This document shows, piece after piece, positions 7,921 to 16,750 of a DNA stretch of 64,000 nt; the stretch's first letter is position 1; every line of letters starts with the position of its first letter. This DNA is from Ignavibacteria bacterium (GTDB lineage: Bacteria; Bacteroidota; Ignavibacteria; Tepidaquicellales; OLB5): contig JAFLBX010000001.1 in NCBI GenBank assembly GCA_017303675.1, positions 1,933,970 to 1,997,969 of the forward strand, in the 5' to 3' direction. Below the pieces are notes generated by a model. That model was not told where the DNA came from and made no database searches. It saw only the letters and a list, made by a program, of their open reading frames with translations. The translations under genes were made by a program, and so were the position numbers.

Positions 7921-7951
7921 TCCCTGCTGCAGGATGAGATTGCAGCAGGGA
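7921..7951. other. Strong hairpin between ccoP and ccoG
   Basis: TCCCTGCTGCA (7921-7931) pairs exactly with TGCAGCAGGGA (7941-7951). There is no T-tract on the minus strand (the sequence after the stem reads AAATTTAACC). It therefore looks more like a processing or 3'-protection element separating the structural genes from the accessory genes than a full terminator. Confidence 0.6.
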
Positions 7952-7965
7952 TTTTAAATAATATG

Positions 7966-8910
7966 TTACTTGATCGTATCTTTTTTAATTTTGCTGGTGT
8001 CTGTTTTCATCTTTACAGAATCAGTTTTAACCTTACTGCTGTCTGTGACCTTCTTTGAGTCATTACCTGTGGTTTTAACTGAATCCACCCATATATTGCC
8101 TTCGGGCGGCTTGCCGTTTGCCGGTTTTGTACCCTGGAGGCTCAATACATAACTGCTTACCTGCTGGATCTGTTTTGGTGTTAACAATGTTTTCCATGCT
8201 ATCATACCTTTTGCCGGTACTCCGTTGGATACGGTTGTGAATACATTTTTTATACCGCCGCCGTGTATCCAGTTCTGGTCAGTCAGGTTCGGACCCACTG
8301 TTCCGCCGCCATCGGGTCCGTGGCATGGAGTGCAGTTAACTGTCCATATCTGTTTGCCTTTTTCAAGCTCAGCAGCATCAGTAACTAAAGTCACATTATC
8401 AGCATTAATAAATGCGCCTGTCCTGATAAGCTCTTCACGTTTATCATTGGCTATCTTAACTTCGTTCAAATATTCATCAACCATTACATTACCTGAGCCT
8501 AATACATGGTAATCAATCATATATACAATAGCGATCACAATTGTACCATAGAATAACAGGTTGAACCATGGCGGAACGGTATTGTTAAGCTCTTTGATAC
8601 CGTCAAAATCATGGTCAAGCATGATATCTTTTTCTTTTTCTATTGGCACGCCGCGGTTAAGAACGGCTGATATTTTTGCAAGGAATGAATATCTTTCTTT
8701 TCTTCTTTCAGCGGAGTAATTGTATTTTGGGGCTGAAAGAATGAAGAACAGAATGAACAGGAAGGCAACAAGCAAAAATACCATTGCGCCGGCCAGCTTT
8801 GAATATTCATTCATTCCGTCATTGTGTCCTGTAGTTGCCTGTGCAAAAATTCCCGCATTAATAAACAGCATTGCGCAAATAGCGGATATTTTAATAAGGA
8901 AATTATTCAT
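7966..8910 (-). CDS. ccoP: cbb3 oxidase subunit III, mono-haem CcoP
   Basis: A 314-residue membrane-anchored cytochrome c. The N-terminus is hydrophobic (residues 5-23), then a helix at 40-60, the charged FixP segment with VPIEKEKDIMLDHDFDGIKELNN, and a second anchor starting PPWFNLLFYGTIVI. The periplasmic part has one haem motif, CTPCH (about residues 195-199), and a downstream Met in GMIAW as likely axial ligand. Proteobacterial CcoP has two haem c sites, so this is the shorter mono-haem form. The last 40 residues are a Lys/Thr/Ser/Asp-rich tail of near-repeats (KVKTDSV, KMKTDTS, KIKKDT). Start overlaps ccoQ by 4 bases. Confidence 0.9.
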   Translation of the reverse strand: MNNFLIKISAICAMLFINAGIFAQATTGHNDGMNEYSKLAGAMVFLLVAFLFILFFILSAPKYNYSAERRKERYSFLAKISAVLNRGVPIEKEKDIMLDHDFDGIKELNNTVPPWFNLLFYGTIVIAIVYMIDYHVLGSGNVMVDEYLNEVKIANDKREELIRTGAFINADNVTLVTDAAELEKGKQIWTVNCTPCHGPDGGGTVGPNLTDQNWIHGGGIKNVFTTVSNGVPAKGMIAWKTLLTPKQIQQVSSYVLSLQGTKPANGKPPEGNIWVDSVKTTGNDSKKVTDSSKVKTDSVKMKTDTSKIKKDTIK

Positions 8911-9113
8911 TTTACACCTCCTGCATTTAAATTATGCCCGTTTTCGGTATCTGTATCATCTTCAAGGGGAATATTTTCCATCCTGCTGATATATTTTTTA
9001 CTTCTGGTAAAGCTCCATACTATTACTCCCAGGAAGAAAACAAAAAATATAATTAAAGATATTTCCGGGTATATTTCTATTCCTGAAATACTTTGAAGTA
9101 CCTGTTTATACAT
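8907..9113 (-). CDS. ccoQ: CcoQ-like small cbb3 oxidase subunit
   Basis: A 68-residue single-span protein: a short N-terminus, a membrane helix at about residues 18-36 (ISLIIFFVFFLGVIVWSFT), then a charged tail with RSKKYISRMENIPLEDD, which resembles the FixQ/CcoQ end. It stabilises the interaction of CcoP with the catalytic core in other bacteria. It sits between ccoNO (1-base gap) and ccoP (4-base overlap), exactly where ccoQ belongs. Confidence 0.85.
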   Translation of the reverse strand: MYKQVLQSISGIEIYPEISLIIFFVFFLGVIVWSFTRSKKYISRMENIPLEDDTDTENGHNLNAGGVK

Positions 9114-9114
9114 T

Positions 9115-11250
9115 TTATTTAACCTCCTTCATATCGGCTGTATTGTTGCCTTTGATATCAGTTCCTAATCTTTGCAGGTAAGCAATTAAAGCGACTATTT
9201 CTTTTTCAGGCGTAACGGGAGCCCCGTTCTTCTGAAGGTCTGCAGTAATTTCCTGTGCCTGCTTCATCAGCTCATCGTTGGCAATTTTTTCATATCCGGC
9301 AGGGTAGGGCACACCGATTGATCTTAATGCGTTTATCTTATCTTCTGTTGTTGAAATATCAAGATCGTTATCAAGCAGCCAGTCATACACAGGCATTAAT
9401 GAACCCGGTGATATCTGCTGCGGGTTCTGCATATGCAGGTAATGCCATATGTTTGGATATTTCTTTCCTTCCCTGTGGAGGTCGGGTCCTGTTCGTTTGG
9501 AGCCCCATAAGAACGGATGGTCATAAACATACTCGCCTGCTTTTGAATATTCGCCGTATCTTTCCGTTTCACTGCGGAATGGCCTAATCATCTGTGAATG
9601 GCAGTTATTGCAGCCTTCTCTGATATACAGATCACGACCCTGCAGCTCAAGCGGAGTGTAAGGCTTTACGCTTGATATGGTAGGAATGTTTGATTTTACA
9701 AGGAAAGTCGGTATTATTTCAATTAAACCGCCAATCAATACAAGAACAGTTGCTAATAATGCGAACTGAATGGGCTTTCTTTCAAGCCACCTGTGTTTGG
9801 TTTCACCGGGCTCAGCAGTGTTCAGCACTCTTGCCGGAGCTTCTGCAGGTTCTTCTGCGAATAATGTTCCTGTTTTAATTGTTTTAACCAGGTTGTATAC
9901 GCCAATAATAACTCCAACAAAATACATTGTTCCGCCGACTGAACGGATAGCGTATAATGGTATTAAGTTTGTAACAGTTTCAAGGAAGTTAGGATACTGA
10001 AGAATGCCTTCCGGTGTGAACTGTTTCCACATTAATGACTGTGTGATACCTGACCAGTACATTGGTACTGCATAAAATACTATTCCAAGGGTTCCTATCC
10101 AGAAATGAATATTGGCAAGTTTTTTTGAGTACAGGTCAGTTTTATAGATCCTTGGTATGAGCCAGTATAAAATACCGAATGTTAAAAATCCGTTCCAGCC
10201 AAGTGCGCCAACGTGAACGTGTGCTACGATCCAGTCAGTATAATGAGCTATAGCGTTAACATTCTTAAGTGAAAGCATCGGTCCTTCAAATGTTGCCATA
10301 CCGTAAGCTGTAACAGCAACCACCATGAATTTTAATATTGGGTCTTCACGTACTTTATCCCATGCACCTCTAAGTGTTAACAGACCGTTTATCATACCGC
10401 CCCATGAAGGTGCTATTAGCATAACTGAAAACACTGTGCCGAGTGATTGTGCCCAGTCAGGCAGGGCTGTATATAATAAATGATGCGGACCGGCCCAGAT
10501 ATAAATAAATATCAAAGACCAGAAATGAACTATGGAAAGCTTGTATGAATAAACCGGCCTTCCTGCTGCCTTTGGCAGGTAGTAATACATCAAGCCTAAG
10601 AACGGTGTTGTTAAAAAGAACGCAACTGCGTTATGTCCGTACCACCACTGTACTAAAGCGTCTTGGACTCCTGCATAAACCGAATAGCTTTTCAAAAAGT
10701 TTACAGGAATTTCTATAGAATTAACTATGTGCAGCACTGCGACGGTGACAATGGTCGCTATGTAGAACCAGATAGCAACATACATATGCTTCTCACGGCG
10801 TTTGGCAATTGTCCCGAACATGTTGATGGCAAAAACCACCCACACGAGTGCGATCAGGATATCAATTGGCCATTCCAGTTCAGCATATTCCTTGCTTGTG
10901 GTAATACCTAAAGGAAGTGTTAGTGCTGCACATAAAATTATCGATTGCCAGCCCCAGAAATGTATCTTGCTCAGCAGGTCGCTGAACATTCTGGCTTTGG
11001 TTATTCTTTGCATTGAATAATAAACGCCCATGAATATCGCGTTTCCTACGAAGGCGAATATCACTGCGTTTGTGTGTAACGGTCTTAAGCGGCTGAATGT
11101 TGTATATGGCAGGCCGAAGTTCAAGACCGGCAGATAGATCTGAAATGCTATCAGTAATCCTACAAGCATGCCAACTACGCCCCATACCATTGTGGCGAGC
11201 GCAAAATTGCGGACTATCCGATTATCATAACTGAACTTTTCCATTTCCAT
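9115..11250 (-). CDS. ccoNO: Fused cbb3 oxidase subunits I and II (CcoNO)
   Basis: A 711-residue fusion. Residues 1 to about 460 are CcoN, with twelve membrane helices: LRPLHTNAVIF (haem b ligand), GHNAVAFFLTTPF (CuB His), YSYKLSIVHFW (the Tyr cross-linked to CuB His in this class), WAGPHHLLYTALPDW (two CuB His) and DWIVAHVHVGALGWNG (haem ligands). After a linker, residues about 490-711 are CcoO: a membrane anchor, CNNCHSQMIRPF (haem c) and the axial Met in GSLMPVYDW. All key ligands are present. It reduces oxygen with high affinity and pumps protons. ATGGAAATGG carries two possible starts; an AGGAG ribosome-binding site favours the first. Confidence 0.95.
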   Translation of the reverse strand: MEMEKFSYDNRIVRNFALATMVWGVVGMLVGLLIAFQIYLPVLNFGLPYTTFSRLRPLHTNAVIFAFVGNAIFMGVYYSMQRITKARMFSDLLSKIHFWGWQSIILCAALTLPLGITTSKEYAELEWPIDILIALVWVVFAINMFGTIAKRREKHMYVAIWFYIATIVTVAVLHIVNSIEIPVNFLKSYSVYAGVQDALVQWWYGHNAVAFFLTTPFLGLMYYYLPKAAGRPVYSYKLSIVHFWSLIFIYIWAGPHHLLYTALPDWAQSLGTVFSVMLIAPSWGGMINGLLTLRGAWDKVREDPILKFMVVAVTAYGMATFEGPMLSLKNVNAIAHYTDWIVAHVHVGALGWNGFLTFGILYWLIPRIYKTDLYSKKLANIHFWIGTLGIVFYAVPMYWSGITQSLMWKQFTPEGILQYPNFLETVTNLIPLYAIRSVGGTMYFVGVIIGVYNLVKTIKTGTLFAEEPAEAPARVLNTAEPGETKHRWLERKPIQFALLATVLVLIGGLIEIIPTFLVKSNIPTISSVKPYTPLELQGRDLYIREGCNNCHSQMIRPFRSETERYGEYSKAGEYVYDHPFLWGSKRTGPDLHREGKKYPNIWHYLHMQNPQQISPGSLMPVYDWLLDNDLDISTTEDKINALRSIGVPYPAGYEKIANDELMKQAQEITADLQKNGAPVTPEKEIVALIAYLQRLGTDIKGNNTADMKEVK

Positions 11251-11347
11251 GATATGGAATCTCCTTTTTGAATTAAGTTTAGTTCGTTTATTAGGTTTTT
11301 ATACTTATTAATATGAGACTCTCAAAGAGCTATCTCACAGGTGAAAA

Positions 11348-12550
11348 TTATATAATGCCGATTTCTTTCATGCACTTTACTATTCTGTCATATGCAAGCT
11401 TAATATCGCCGTCAAGACCGATAGAAAACCTTACCAGCCCTTCCGAAAGCCCCATTTCTTTCTGCTCATCTTCCGGTATTTCTGATGATGTGCTGTGACC
11501 GGGTGAGCTGAAAAGGGTTTTAAAGTATCCAAGGCTTACTGCCAGATATCCAACTTTTTCCTGCTGCATTTTTTCCAGCAAAGCTGATGCATTCTCATAG
11601 GTTCCTACATCAACAGCTATCATTCCGCTGTAACCAAATCCTTCATTTCTTATCTGTTCAATCAGATTAAAATGCCTGCTGTTTTTTAAACCGGGGTAAT
11701 AGACCTTCAGTCCCAGCTTTTCAAATTCTTCAGCAAGAAATAAAGCATTCTCACCGTGTTTTTTCATCCTGATATGCAGTGTATGAAGGTTTTTTAAAAT
11801 ACTTGCAGCTCGCAGGCTATCAAGAACCGGACCAAGCAGCATAGTTGCGCCTGAATTCACGTCAGTTAAGCTGTTTATAAACTCAGCACTGGAACAAATA
11901 CATCCTGCAACACAGTCGCTTGACCCGTTTATATATTTGGTCATACTGTGTATCACAATATCCGCCCCAAGGTGCAGGGGAGATATTACCATCGGGCTGA
12001 AAGTGTTATCAACTACCAGCTTTATATTGTGTTCTTTGGCTATTTTGCTGATTGCAGGTATATCTGTTATTTCAAGTAAAGGATTGCTGATTGATTCAGC
12101 ATATATCATTTTGGTCTTTTCGGTAACAGCAAGCTCAACCATTTCAGGTTTTTGCATATCTACAAACTTTACCGTAATGCCAAGTTTCGGCAAAAAATTC
12201 TTAAAGAACGCATATGTACCTCCGTAAATTGTTCTTTCAGATACAATTTCATCGCCGGAGCTGCATATCTGCAGCACTGTTGAGCTTATTGCAGCCATTC
12301 CTGAAGATGTTACCTGCGCAGCTTCGGCGTCTTCCAGCCTGGCAAGCGCATTTGAAAGGAATTTATTTATCGGGTTCCAGTGCCTTGAATAAAGGAAGCA
12401 GCCTTCCATTTCATGCTGGAAAGATTCTGCCATAGTTTTGGGGCTTAAGAACGTGAAAGTTGATGAATCAGTTATGCTCGGGTTCACATCGCCGAACTCT
12501 CCGAATACAAGGTAATCATGTATGCTGGTGCTTGGGTCGAATTTTTTCAT
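11348..12550 (-). CDS. Cys/Met-metabolism PLP enzyme (methionine gamma-lyase-like) in the cco operon
   Basis: A 400-residue fold-type I PLP enzyme of the cystathionine gamma-synthase/methionine gamma-lyase family. Visible: YSRHWNP (near residue 54; usually YSRxxNPT), SSGMAAIS (phosphate cup), ISNPLLEITDI, VVDNTFSP, and the PLP lysine in SMTKYINGSSD near residue 210. Substrate cannot be told from sequence: gamma-elimination of methionine or homocysteine, or cystathionine cleavage, are all possible. Its ATG overlaps the ccoS stop by one base (TAATG), so it is translationally coupled into the oxidase operon, which is unusual. Ninety-seven bases separate it from ccoNO. Confidence 0.85.
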   Translation of the reverse strand: MKKFDPSTSIHDYLVFGEFGDVNPSITDSSTFTFLSPKTMAESFQHEMEGCFLYSRHWNPINKFLSNALARLEDAEAAQVTSSGMAAISSTVLQICSSGDEIVSERTIYGGTYAFFKNFLPKLGITVKFVDMQKPEMVELAVTEKTKMIYAESISNPLLEITDIPAISKIAKEHNIKLVVDNTFSPMVISPLHLGADIVIHSMTKYINGSSDCVAGCICSSAEFINSLTDVNSGATMLLGPVLDSLRAASILKNLHTLHIRMKKHGENALFLAEEFEKLGLKVYYPGLKNSRHFNLIEQIRNEGFGYSGMIAVDVGTYENASALLEKMQQEKVGYLAVSLGYFKTLFSSPGHSTSSEIPEDEQKEMGLSEGLVRFSIGLDGDIKLAYDRIVKCMKEIGII

Positions 12551-12708
12551 TATTTGTTTACACCATCCGTTTCATCATCAAATAAAATACGTACTGAAGG
12601 AGTATACCTGTCTTCATATTGTCCTGATCTGACAGCCCATAAGAAAGCGATCAAAAATCCCCCGGCTACCAATACACTGAAAAATACAAGTATTACTATT
12701 ACACTCAT
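12550..12708 (-). CDS. ccoS: CcoS, small cbb3 oxidase assembly protein
   Basis: A 52-residue protein found by translating the gap between ccoI and the PLP enzyme: MSVIVILVFFSVLVAGGF, then LIAFLWAVRSGQYEDRYTPS. One membrane helix is followed by the family signature W-x2-[RK]-x-GQ(Y/F)-[ED]D-x2-[TS]P. CcoS is needed for cofactor insertion into cbb3 oxidase, though its chemistry is unknown. Both ends overlap neighbours by one base in TAATG: its start with the ccoI stop, its stop with the PLP enzyme start. This makes a tightly coupled ccoI-ccoS-lyase unit. Confidence 0.93.
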   Translation of the reverse strand: MSVIVILVFFSVLVAGGFLIAFLWAVRSGQYEDRYTPSVRILFDDETDGVNK

Positions 12709-15152
12709 TATAAACCTCTCTTTTTAGCCATAAGGTTAGTTGAAAGTACTGTGAATAAAACTACTGTTATTGAGCTTGCCGGCATTAATATTGCAGCAAG
12801 CAGCGGTGAAATTTCTGACTGAAAAGCCAGAGTAACCCCCGCAATGTTATATATTACAGAAATTATAAAGCTTATAATTATTATCTTTTTTGTGGTTTTA
12901 GTGAAGCCTATGATTTTGTTCAGCCTGCTGAACTCACCTGCATCAAGAATAGCATCACATGCCGGCGAAAAATTCGTAATATCTTCCGAGATGGCAATGC
13001 CAACATCACTTTGCTTAAGGGCGCCGGCGTCATTTAAACCGTCGCCAATCATAAGAACCCTGTGACCTGAGTTTTGAAGATCTTTTATATACTCAAGCTT
13101 ATCTGCAGGCGTTTGATTGAACCTTATTCTGCCTTCCTGTCCGAAATATTTCTGAAGATTTTCTTTCTCTCCTTCGTTATCTCCTGAAAGCACAGCAAGC
13201 CTGAATTTATCTTTCAGCGAAGTAATAATGTTTTCAAGCCCGGTTCTGTATATATTATTTATAGAGAAAAATCCTTTGATCGAACCGTTTATTGAAAGGA
13301 ATATCCTTGAATCAAGTTTTGAAGCAGTATTATCATTGTTAAGCAGTATTTTATTGTTATCTGCTGCAAATAAAGCGCTGCCCAGCTTAACATTATTGCC
13401 TTCTATAACCGCTTCAATTCCTTTGCCTGAAAGCTCTTTAAATGTGCTGCAATAGGGAATATCATCAGCCTGAATTGCTGCATATATCCTGCTGCTTAAT
13501 GGATGTGTTGAGTTCCTTACAAGAGATTTTACCAGTTTTTGTTCCTGTGCAGTCAGTACATTGCCGTTAAAAGTTATATCCGCATCACCAGTTTGAGTAA
13601 TTGTACCTGTTTTATCGAAAACAATAGTATCAATTTTTGAAATGCGCTCAACCACAGAAGCATTCTTTGCGTAAAATTTATTTCTTCCAAGTATCCTTAT
13701 TGCATTGCCAAGTGCGAACGGATTTGTAAGTGCAATCCCGCATGGACAGGCTATTATTAAAACAGCTGTAAATGCATTAATGGCTGTTCTTAAGCTCACA
13801 GGGTACCAGTACAAAAATGCAGCTGCTGCAACCAGTAAAATTATAACTGTAAAGAATTTGCCAACTATATTAACCAGTGAATTAAACTTATCCTCATCTT
13901 TTTTAACAAATGTATCTTTGTTCCAAAGCTGTGTAAGGTAGCTTTGCGAAACTGTCCTTATAACCTCAAGCTCAATAGCGCTTCCAATCTGCCTGCCGCC
14001 TGCATAAACAATTTCTCCGGCTACTTTTGGAACCGGAATTGATTCACCTGTTACAAAGCTGTAATCCAGGTTTGCATTGCCGTTGAACATAATCGCATCG
14101 GCGGGAATTAGCTCATTATTCCTGATGAGTATCCTGTCACCCTGTTTAAGTGCTGTTACAGGAATGCTTGTTTCTTTGCCTGATCTTCTAACTGTTACAG
14201 ATACGGGAAAGTATGATTTGTAGTTTCTTTCAAAGTTAAGGGCATCATATGTTTTAGCCTGGAATATTTTTCCCAGCAAAAGGAAAAATATAAGGCCTGT
14301 CATTGAGTCAATAAACCCAACACCGGTATTTGTGATAATTTCAAAGGAGCTTCTGATGAATAAAACAACAAGTCCCAGAACTATCGGGAAATCAATATTT
14401 ATACTTCGTTGTTTTATTCCGCTCCATGCTGATTTGAAGTAGTCGCTCGCAGAATAAAAAAGCACAGGTGCGCCTAATACCAGGTTCAGAAGCCCGAAAA
14501 ACTGCCTGAATGTATGCTCGAGAGAACCTACAGGAGCCAGGTATTCAGGAAAGCTTAGTAACATTATGTTGCCGAAACAGAATCCGGCTACGCCAATTTT
14601 GTAATATAAACTCTTATTGGAACGGTATTTTATTTTATTTTCGATATCATCAAGGCTTATCTGAGGTTCGTATCCAATTGATACAAGTAGCTCAACTATC
14701 TGTCTGAGTGATACTTCGCTGTTTTTGAATTTTATTCTTACTGTTTTCTGGACAAAATTCACTTCAGAATGAAGAATCCCGCTGTTAAGCTTGTATAGCT
14801 TTTCAAGAAGCCAAATACAGGAAGAGCAGTGAACCTGGGGAATAGTAAATGTGCAGAGAGAAATATTTCCTTCTGTAAAATTGGTAAGCTGTTTAACTAC
14901 GCCGGGGTCATCAAGATATGAGTACCTGGAGCCTGCCGCACTATCAAGCTTCTTTTGGGATATTCCGGGTGTTTTATCAAGGTCATAGTATTTGCACAGG
15001 TTGTTTTCATTCAGTATTTCATATACTGTTTTGCAACCCGTACAGCAAAAGATCTTGTCACCGCTTCGAATATCCAGACCCTTATTGCAAATATCACCGC
15101 AGTGATAGCAGAGAGTCCCTTCCTTTAGGTTTACTACTTCTGAAATCTGCAT
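12708..15152 (-). CDS. ccoI: CcoI/FixI copper-exporting P-type ATPase
   Basis: An 814-residue P1B-type ATPase. The N-terminus has a zinc-ribbon-like Cys cluster (CYHC at 15-18, CCTGC at 36-40) typical of CcoI in this assemblage, then a metal-binding domain with VHCSSCIWLLEKL (Cys109, Cys112). Next come membrane helices, the actuator TGES, the metal-site helix with ACPCGIALTNPF, the phosphorylation motif DKTGT, THPLSS (the HP motif) and the hinge MIGDGLNDAGAL. It exports copper to the periplasm for cbb3 assembly. First gene of the operon, preceded by two CRP/FNR-like boxes. Confidence 0.95.
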   Translation of the reverse strand: MQISEVVNLKEGTLCYHCGDICNKGLDIRSGDKIFCCTGCKTVYEILNENNLCKYYDLDKTPGISQKKLDSAAGSRYSYLDDPGVVKQLTNFTEGNISLCTFTIPQVHCSSCIWLLEKLYKLNSGILHSEVNFVQKTVRIKFKNSEVSLRQIVELLVSIGYEPQISLDDIENKIKYRSNKSLYYKIGVAGFCFGNIMLLSFPEYLAPVGSLEHTFRQFFGLLNLVLGAPVLFYSASDYFKSAWSGIKQRSINIDFPIVLGLVVLFIRSSFEIITNTGVGFIDSMTGLIFFLLLGKIFQAKTYDALNFERNYKSYFPVSVTVRRSGKETSIPVTALKQGDRILIRNNELIPADAIMFNGNANLDYSFVTGESIPVPKVAGEIVYAGGRQIGSAIELEVIRTVSQSYLTQLWNKDTFVKKDEDKFNSLVNIVGKFFTVIILLVAAAAFLYWYPVSLRTAINAFTAVLIIACPCGIALTNPFALGNAIRILGRNKFYAKNASVVERISKIDTIVFDKTGTITQTGDADITFNGNVLTAQEQKLVKSLVRNSTHPLSSRIYAAIQADDIPYCSTFKELSGKGIEAVIEGNNVKLGSALFAADNNKILLNNDNTASKLDSRIFLSINGSIKGFFSINNIYRTGLENIITSLKDKFRLAVLSGDNEGEKENLQKYFGQEGRIRFNQTPADKLEYIKDLQNSGHRVLMIGDGLNDAGALKQSDVGIAISEDITNFSPACDAILDAGEFSRLNKIIGFTKTTKKIIIISFIISVIYNIAGVTLAFQSEISPLLAAILMPASSITVVLFTVLSTNLMAKKRGL

Positions 15153-15161
15153 ATTCTGTTA

Positions 15162-15226
15162 CAAAATTAGGCTGAATAGTCATATATTAATATGATTTGT
15201 GTCAACGGAAAGTATGATTTTTATCA
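15162..15226 (-). promoter_or_regulatory. cco operon promoter with two CRP/FNR-like boxes
   Basis: Read on the minus strand: a perfect TGAT-AAAA-ATCA (15215-15226), then TGAC-ACAA-ATCA (15193-15204, one base off; extended it reads TTGACACAAATCA), then a -7 element TAATTTTG (15162-15169) ten bases before the ccoI ATG. Box centres are 22 bp apart and the proximal centre is 29.5 bp from the -7, the same layout as upstream of the ferredoxin gene. Low-oxygen activation of fix/cco operons by FNR-type regulators is well established in proteobacteria. Confidence 0.65.
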
Positions 15227-15329
15227 TTTTTATAGAGAATTATTGCTGTTTAAATGATATTTTTGACTAAAGACAATTTATTTTTATGTTTTCACTGAAT
15301 AATAGATTAAGATTTTGTTATATTTATTT

Positions 15330-15704
15330 ATGAATTATAAACTTTTTAAGTATTCTTTAAGTGCAGTATTAACAACTGTTTTGGTTTTTGTTTTTTCTTC
15401 CTGCACAAGTAACCCTAAACTGCAGGGTAAGTGGTCTGCTTCCGGGAACATTGGTGACTCAACTGATATGCATTCATGGTTCCTTGAATATGAATTTAAC
15501 GGCAGGAATTATACAATGAAAGGTTACCCTCCCATTTCAGAAGAAGGTACTTTTGAAGTTGTGCAGGAAAAAGGTGACAGCCTGCAAATTTATTTTAATG
15601 TGATCAAATCAAGTCCTGAAACTAAAAGCCATAAGGATTGGATCGTGGTAAATGATAGTGTGCTAATAACCGGGCAGCTCTCACTCCGTAGATATCCAAA
15701 ATAA
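15330..15704 (+). CDS. Small lipoprotein of unknown function
   Basis: About 124 residues. The signal peptide ends in VFSSC, a clean lipobox; the mature part is a small beta-rich domain starting PKLQGKWSASGNIGD, reminiscent of lipocalin-like or copper-resistance NlpE-type single-domain lipoproteins, but I see no diagnostic motif. I chose the ATG at 15330; a TTG five codons upstream is also in frame. It diverges from ccoI, and the CRP/FNR-like boxes lie in the shared 180-base gap, so co-regulation is possible. Confidence 0.6.
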   Translation: MNYKLFKYSLSAVLTTVLVFVFSSCTSNPKLQGKWSASGNIGDSTDMHSWFLEYEFNGRNYTMKGYPPISEEGTFEVVQEKGDSLQIYFNVIKSSPETKSHKDWIVVNDSVLITGQLSLRRYPK

Positions 15705-15766
15705 ACCAGCCAATAATGATTTGTACTGCACTTTGCGAACTCAAATTATGTAGTGCTGAGCGCTTG

Positions 15767-15876
15767 ACTGCCGAAGCCTTGGCGTAGGCAGTGAATCGAA
15801 GCACACAACAAACCCCTCCTACAAATAACAAAAAAAATGGCTATCCCAAAAGAATTTAACGTTTTGAGACAGCCAT
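15767..15876. repeat. Hairpins between the lipoprotein and the aquaporin gene
   Basis: Two structures. ACTGCC...GGCAGT (15767-15792) encloses GAAGCCTTGGCGTA and looks like a REP element. A longer stem at 15837-15851/15862-15876 (ATGGCTATCCCAAAA with its near-complement, two G-T pairs) preceded by seven A residues is a plausible terminator for the minus-strand aquaporin gene. Confidence 0.65.
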
Positions 15877-15904
15877 TAGATATAACTAAAAAACTTAAAG
15901 TAAA

Positions 15905-16585
15905 TTAATCCTTAGCGCCCATAATCTTATACACAACACCTGCAAGAATTGCCCCTATAACAGGCGCTGCTACGAACATCCACAACTGTTCAATTGCCCA
16001 GCCGCCGACAAATAATGCCTGGCTAATACTTCTGGCTGGATTCACAGATGTATTTGTGACAGGAATACTTATTAGATGAACCAAAGTTAATCCCAGCCCA
16101 ATTGCAATACCTGCAAAACCTTTTGGAGCGCGTTCATCCGTAGCGCCAAGTATGATGATAAGGAACATAAAAGTCATTACAACTTCGCATACAAATCCGC
16201 TCATCATATTATACTTTCCCGGAGAGTGCTCACCATATCCGTTTGCTGCAAAGCCGCCTATCTGGCTGCCATTACCGGTTGCAATTATGTACAAAACTCC
16301 GGCAGCAGCAATTGCTCCAAGGATCTGTACTAATATATAAGGTAACAGCTCCTTGGCGCTGAACCTTCCGCCGATCCATAGACCTATTGAAACCGCGGGA
16401 TTCAAATGAGATCCTGAAATATGACCCAATGAATATGCTATTGTTAAAACTGTAAGCCCGAAAGCTAGTGAAACGCCGGCAAGGCCAATACCAACTTCAG
16501 GAAATGCAGCTGCCAATACAGCGCTTCCGCAGCCCCCAAGTACGAGCCAGAAAGTTCCGATAAATTCTGCTAAAAGTTTTTTCAT
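15905..16585 (-). CDS. aqpZ: Aquaporin Z-type water channel
   Basis: A 226-residue MIP-family channel with six membrane helices and two NPA loops: [19 protein letters not shown] (about residue 62) and [26 protein letters not shown] (about 175-200). Arg after the second NPA and the neighbouring Thr/Ser fit a water-selective AqpZ rather than a glycerol facilitator, which would have extended loops and an Asp after the second NPA. Length is typical. Monocistronic, with a hairpin terminator downstream and a TAAATTTG -7-like element at 16611-16618 upstream. Confidence 0.95.
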   Translation of the reverse strand: MKKLLAEFIGTFWLVLGGCGSAVLAAAFPEVGIGLAGVSLAFGLTVLTIAYSLGHISGSHLNPAVSIGLWIGGRFSAKELLPYILVQILGAIAAAGVLYIIATGNGSQIGGFAANGYGEHSPGKYNMMSGFVCEVVMTFMFLIIILGATDERAPKGFAGIAIGLGLTLVHLISIPVTNTSVNPARSISQALFVGGWAIEQLWMFVAAPVIGAILAGVVYKIMGAKD

Positions 16586-16701
16586 GATATATAATATGTT
16601 TAACTTAACGCAAATTTATGGTTATTTATAACTTTATTCAATTTATTTCGATTCACTATGAAATATCACAATTAGTTCTTTGTCTTGAAATTTAACCATT
16701 C

Positions 16702-16748
16702 CACCATTTCACTATTTCGCTATTTCACTATTTCACTATTTCGCTTTT
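16702..16748. repeat. 8-bp tandem repeat
   Basis: About six units of CACTATTT/CGCTATTT (CACCATTT at 16702, then 16710, 16718, 16726, 16734, 16742). It lies directly upstream of the -33 of the next promoter, so length variation could affect expression. The last unit is partial. Confidence 0.75.
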
Positions 16749-16750
16749 AC

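Noticed and set aside
9255-10000. Plus-strand reading frames opposite ccoNO
   Set aside because: Shadows of a well-supported oxidase gene; no family features.
16702-16748. CRISPR-like repeat
   Set aside because: Units are 8 bp with no spacers; a simple tandem repeat.
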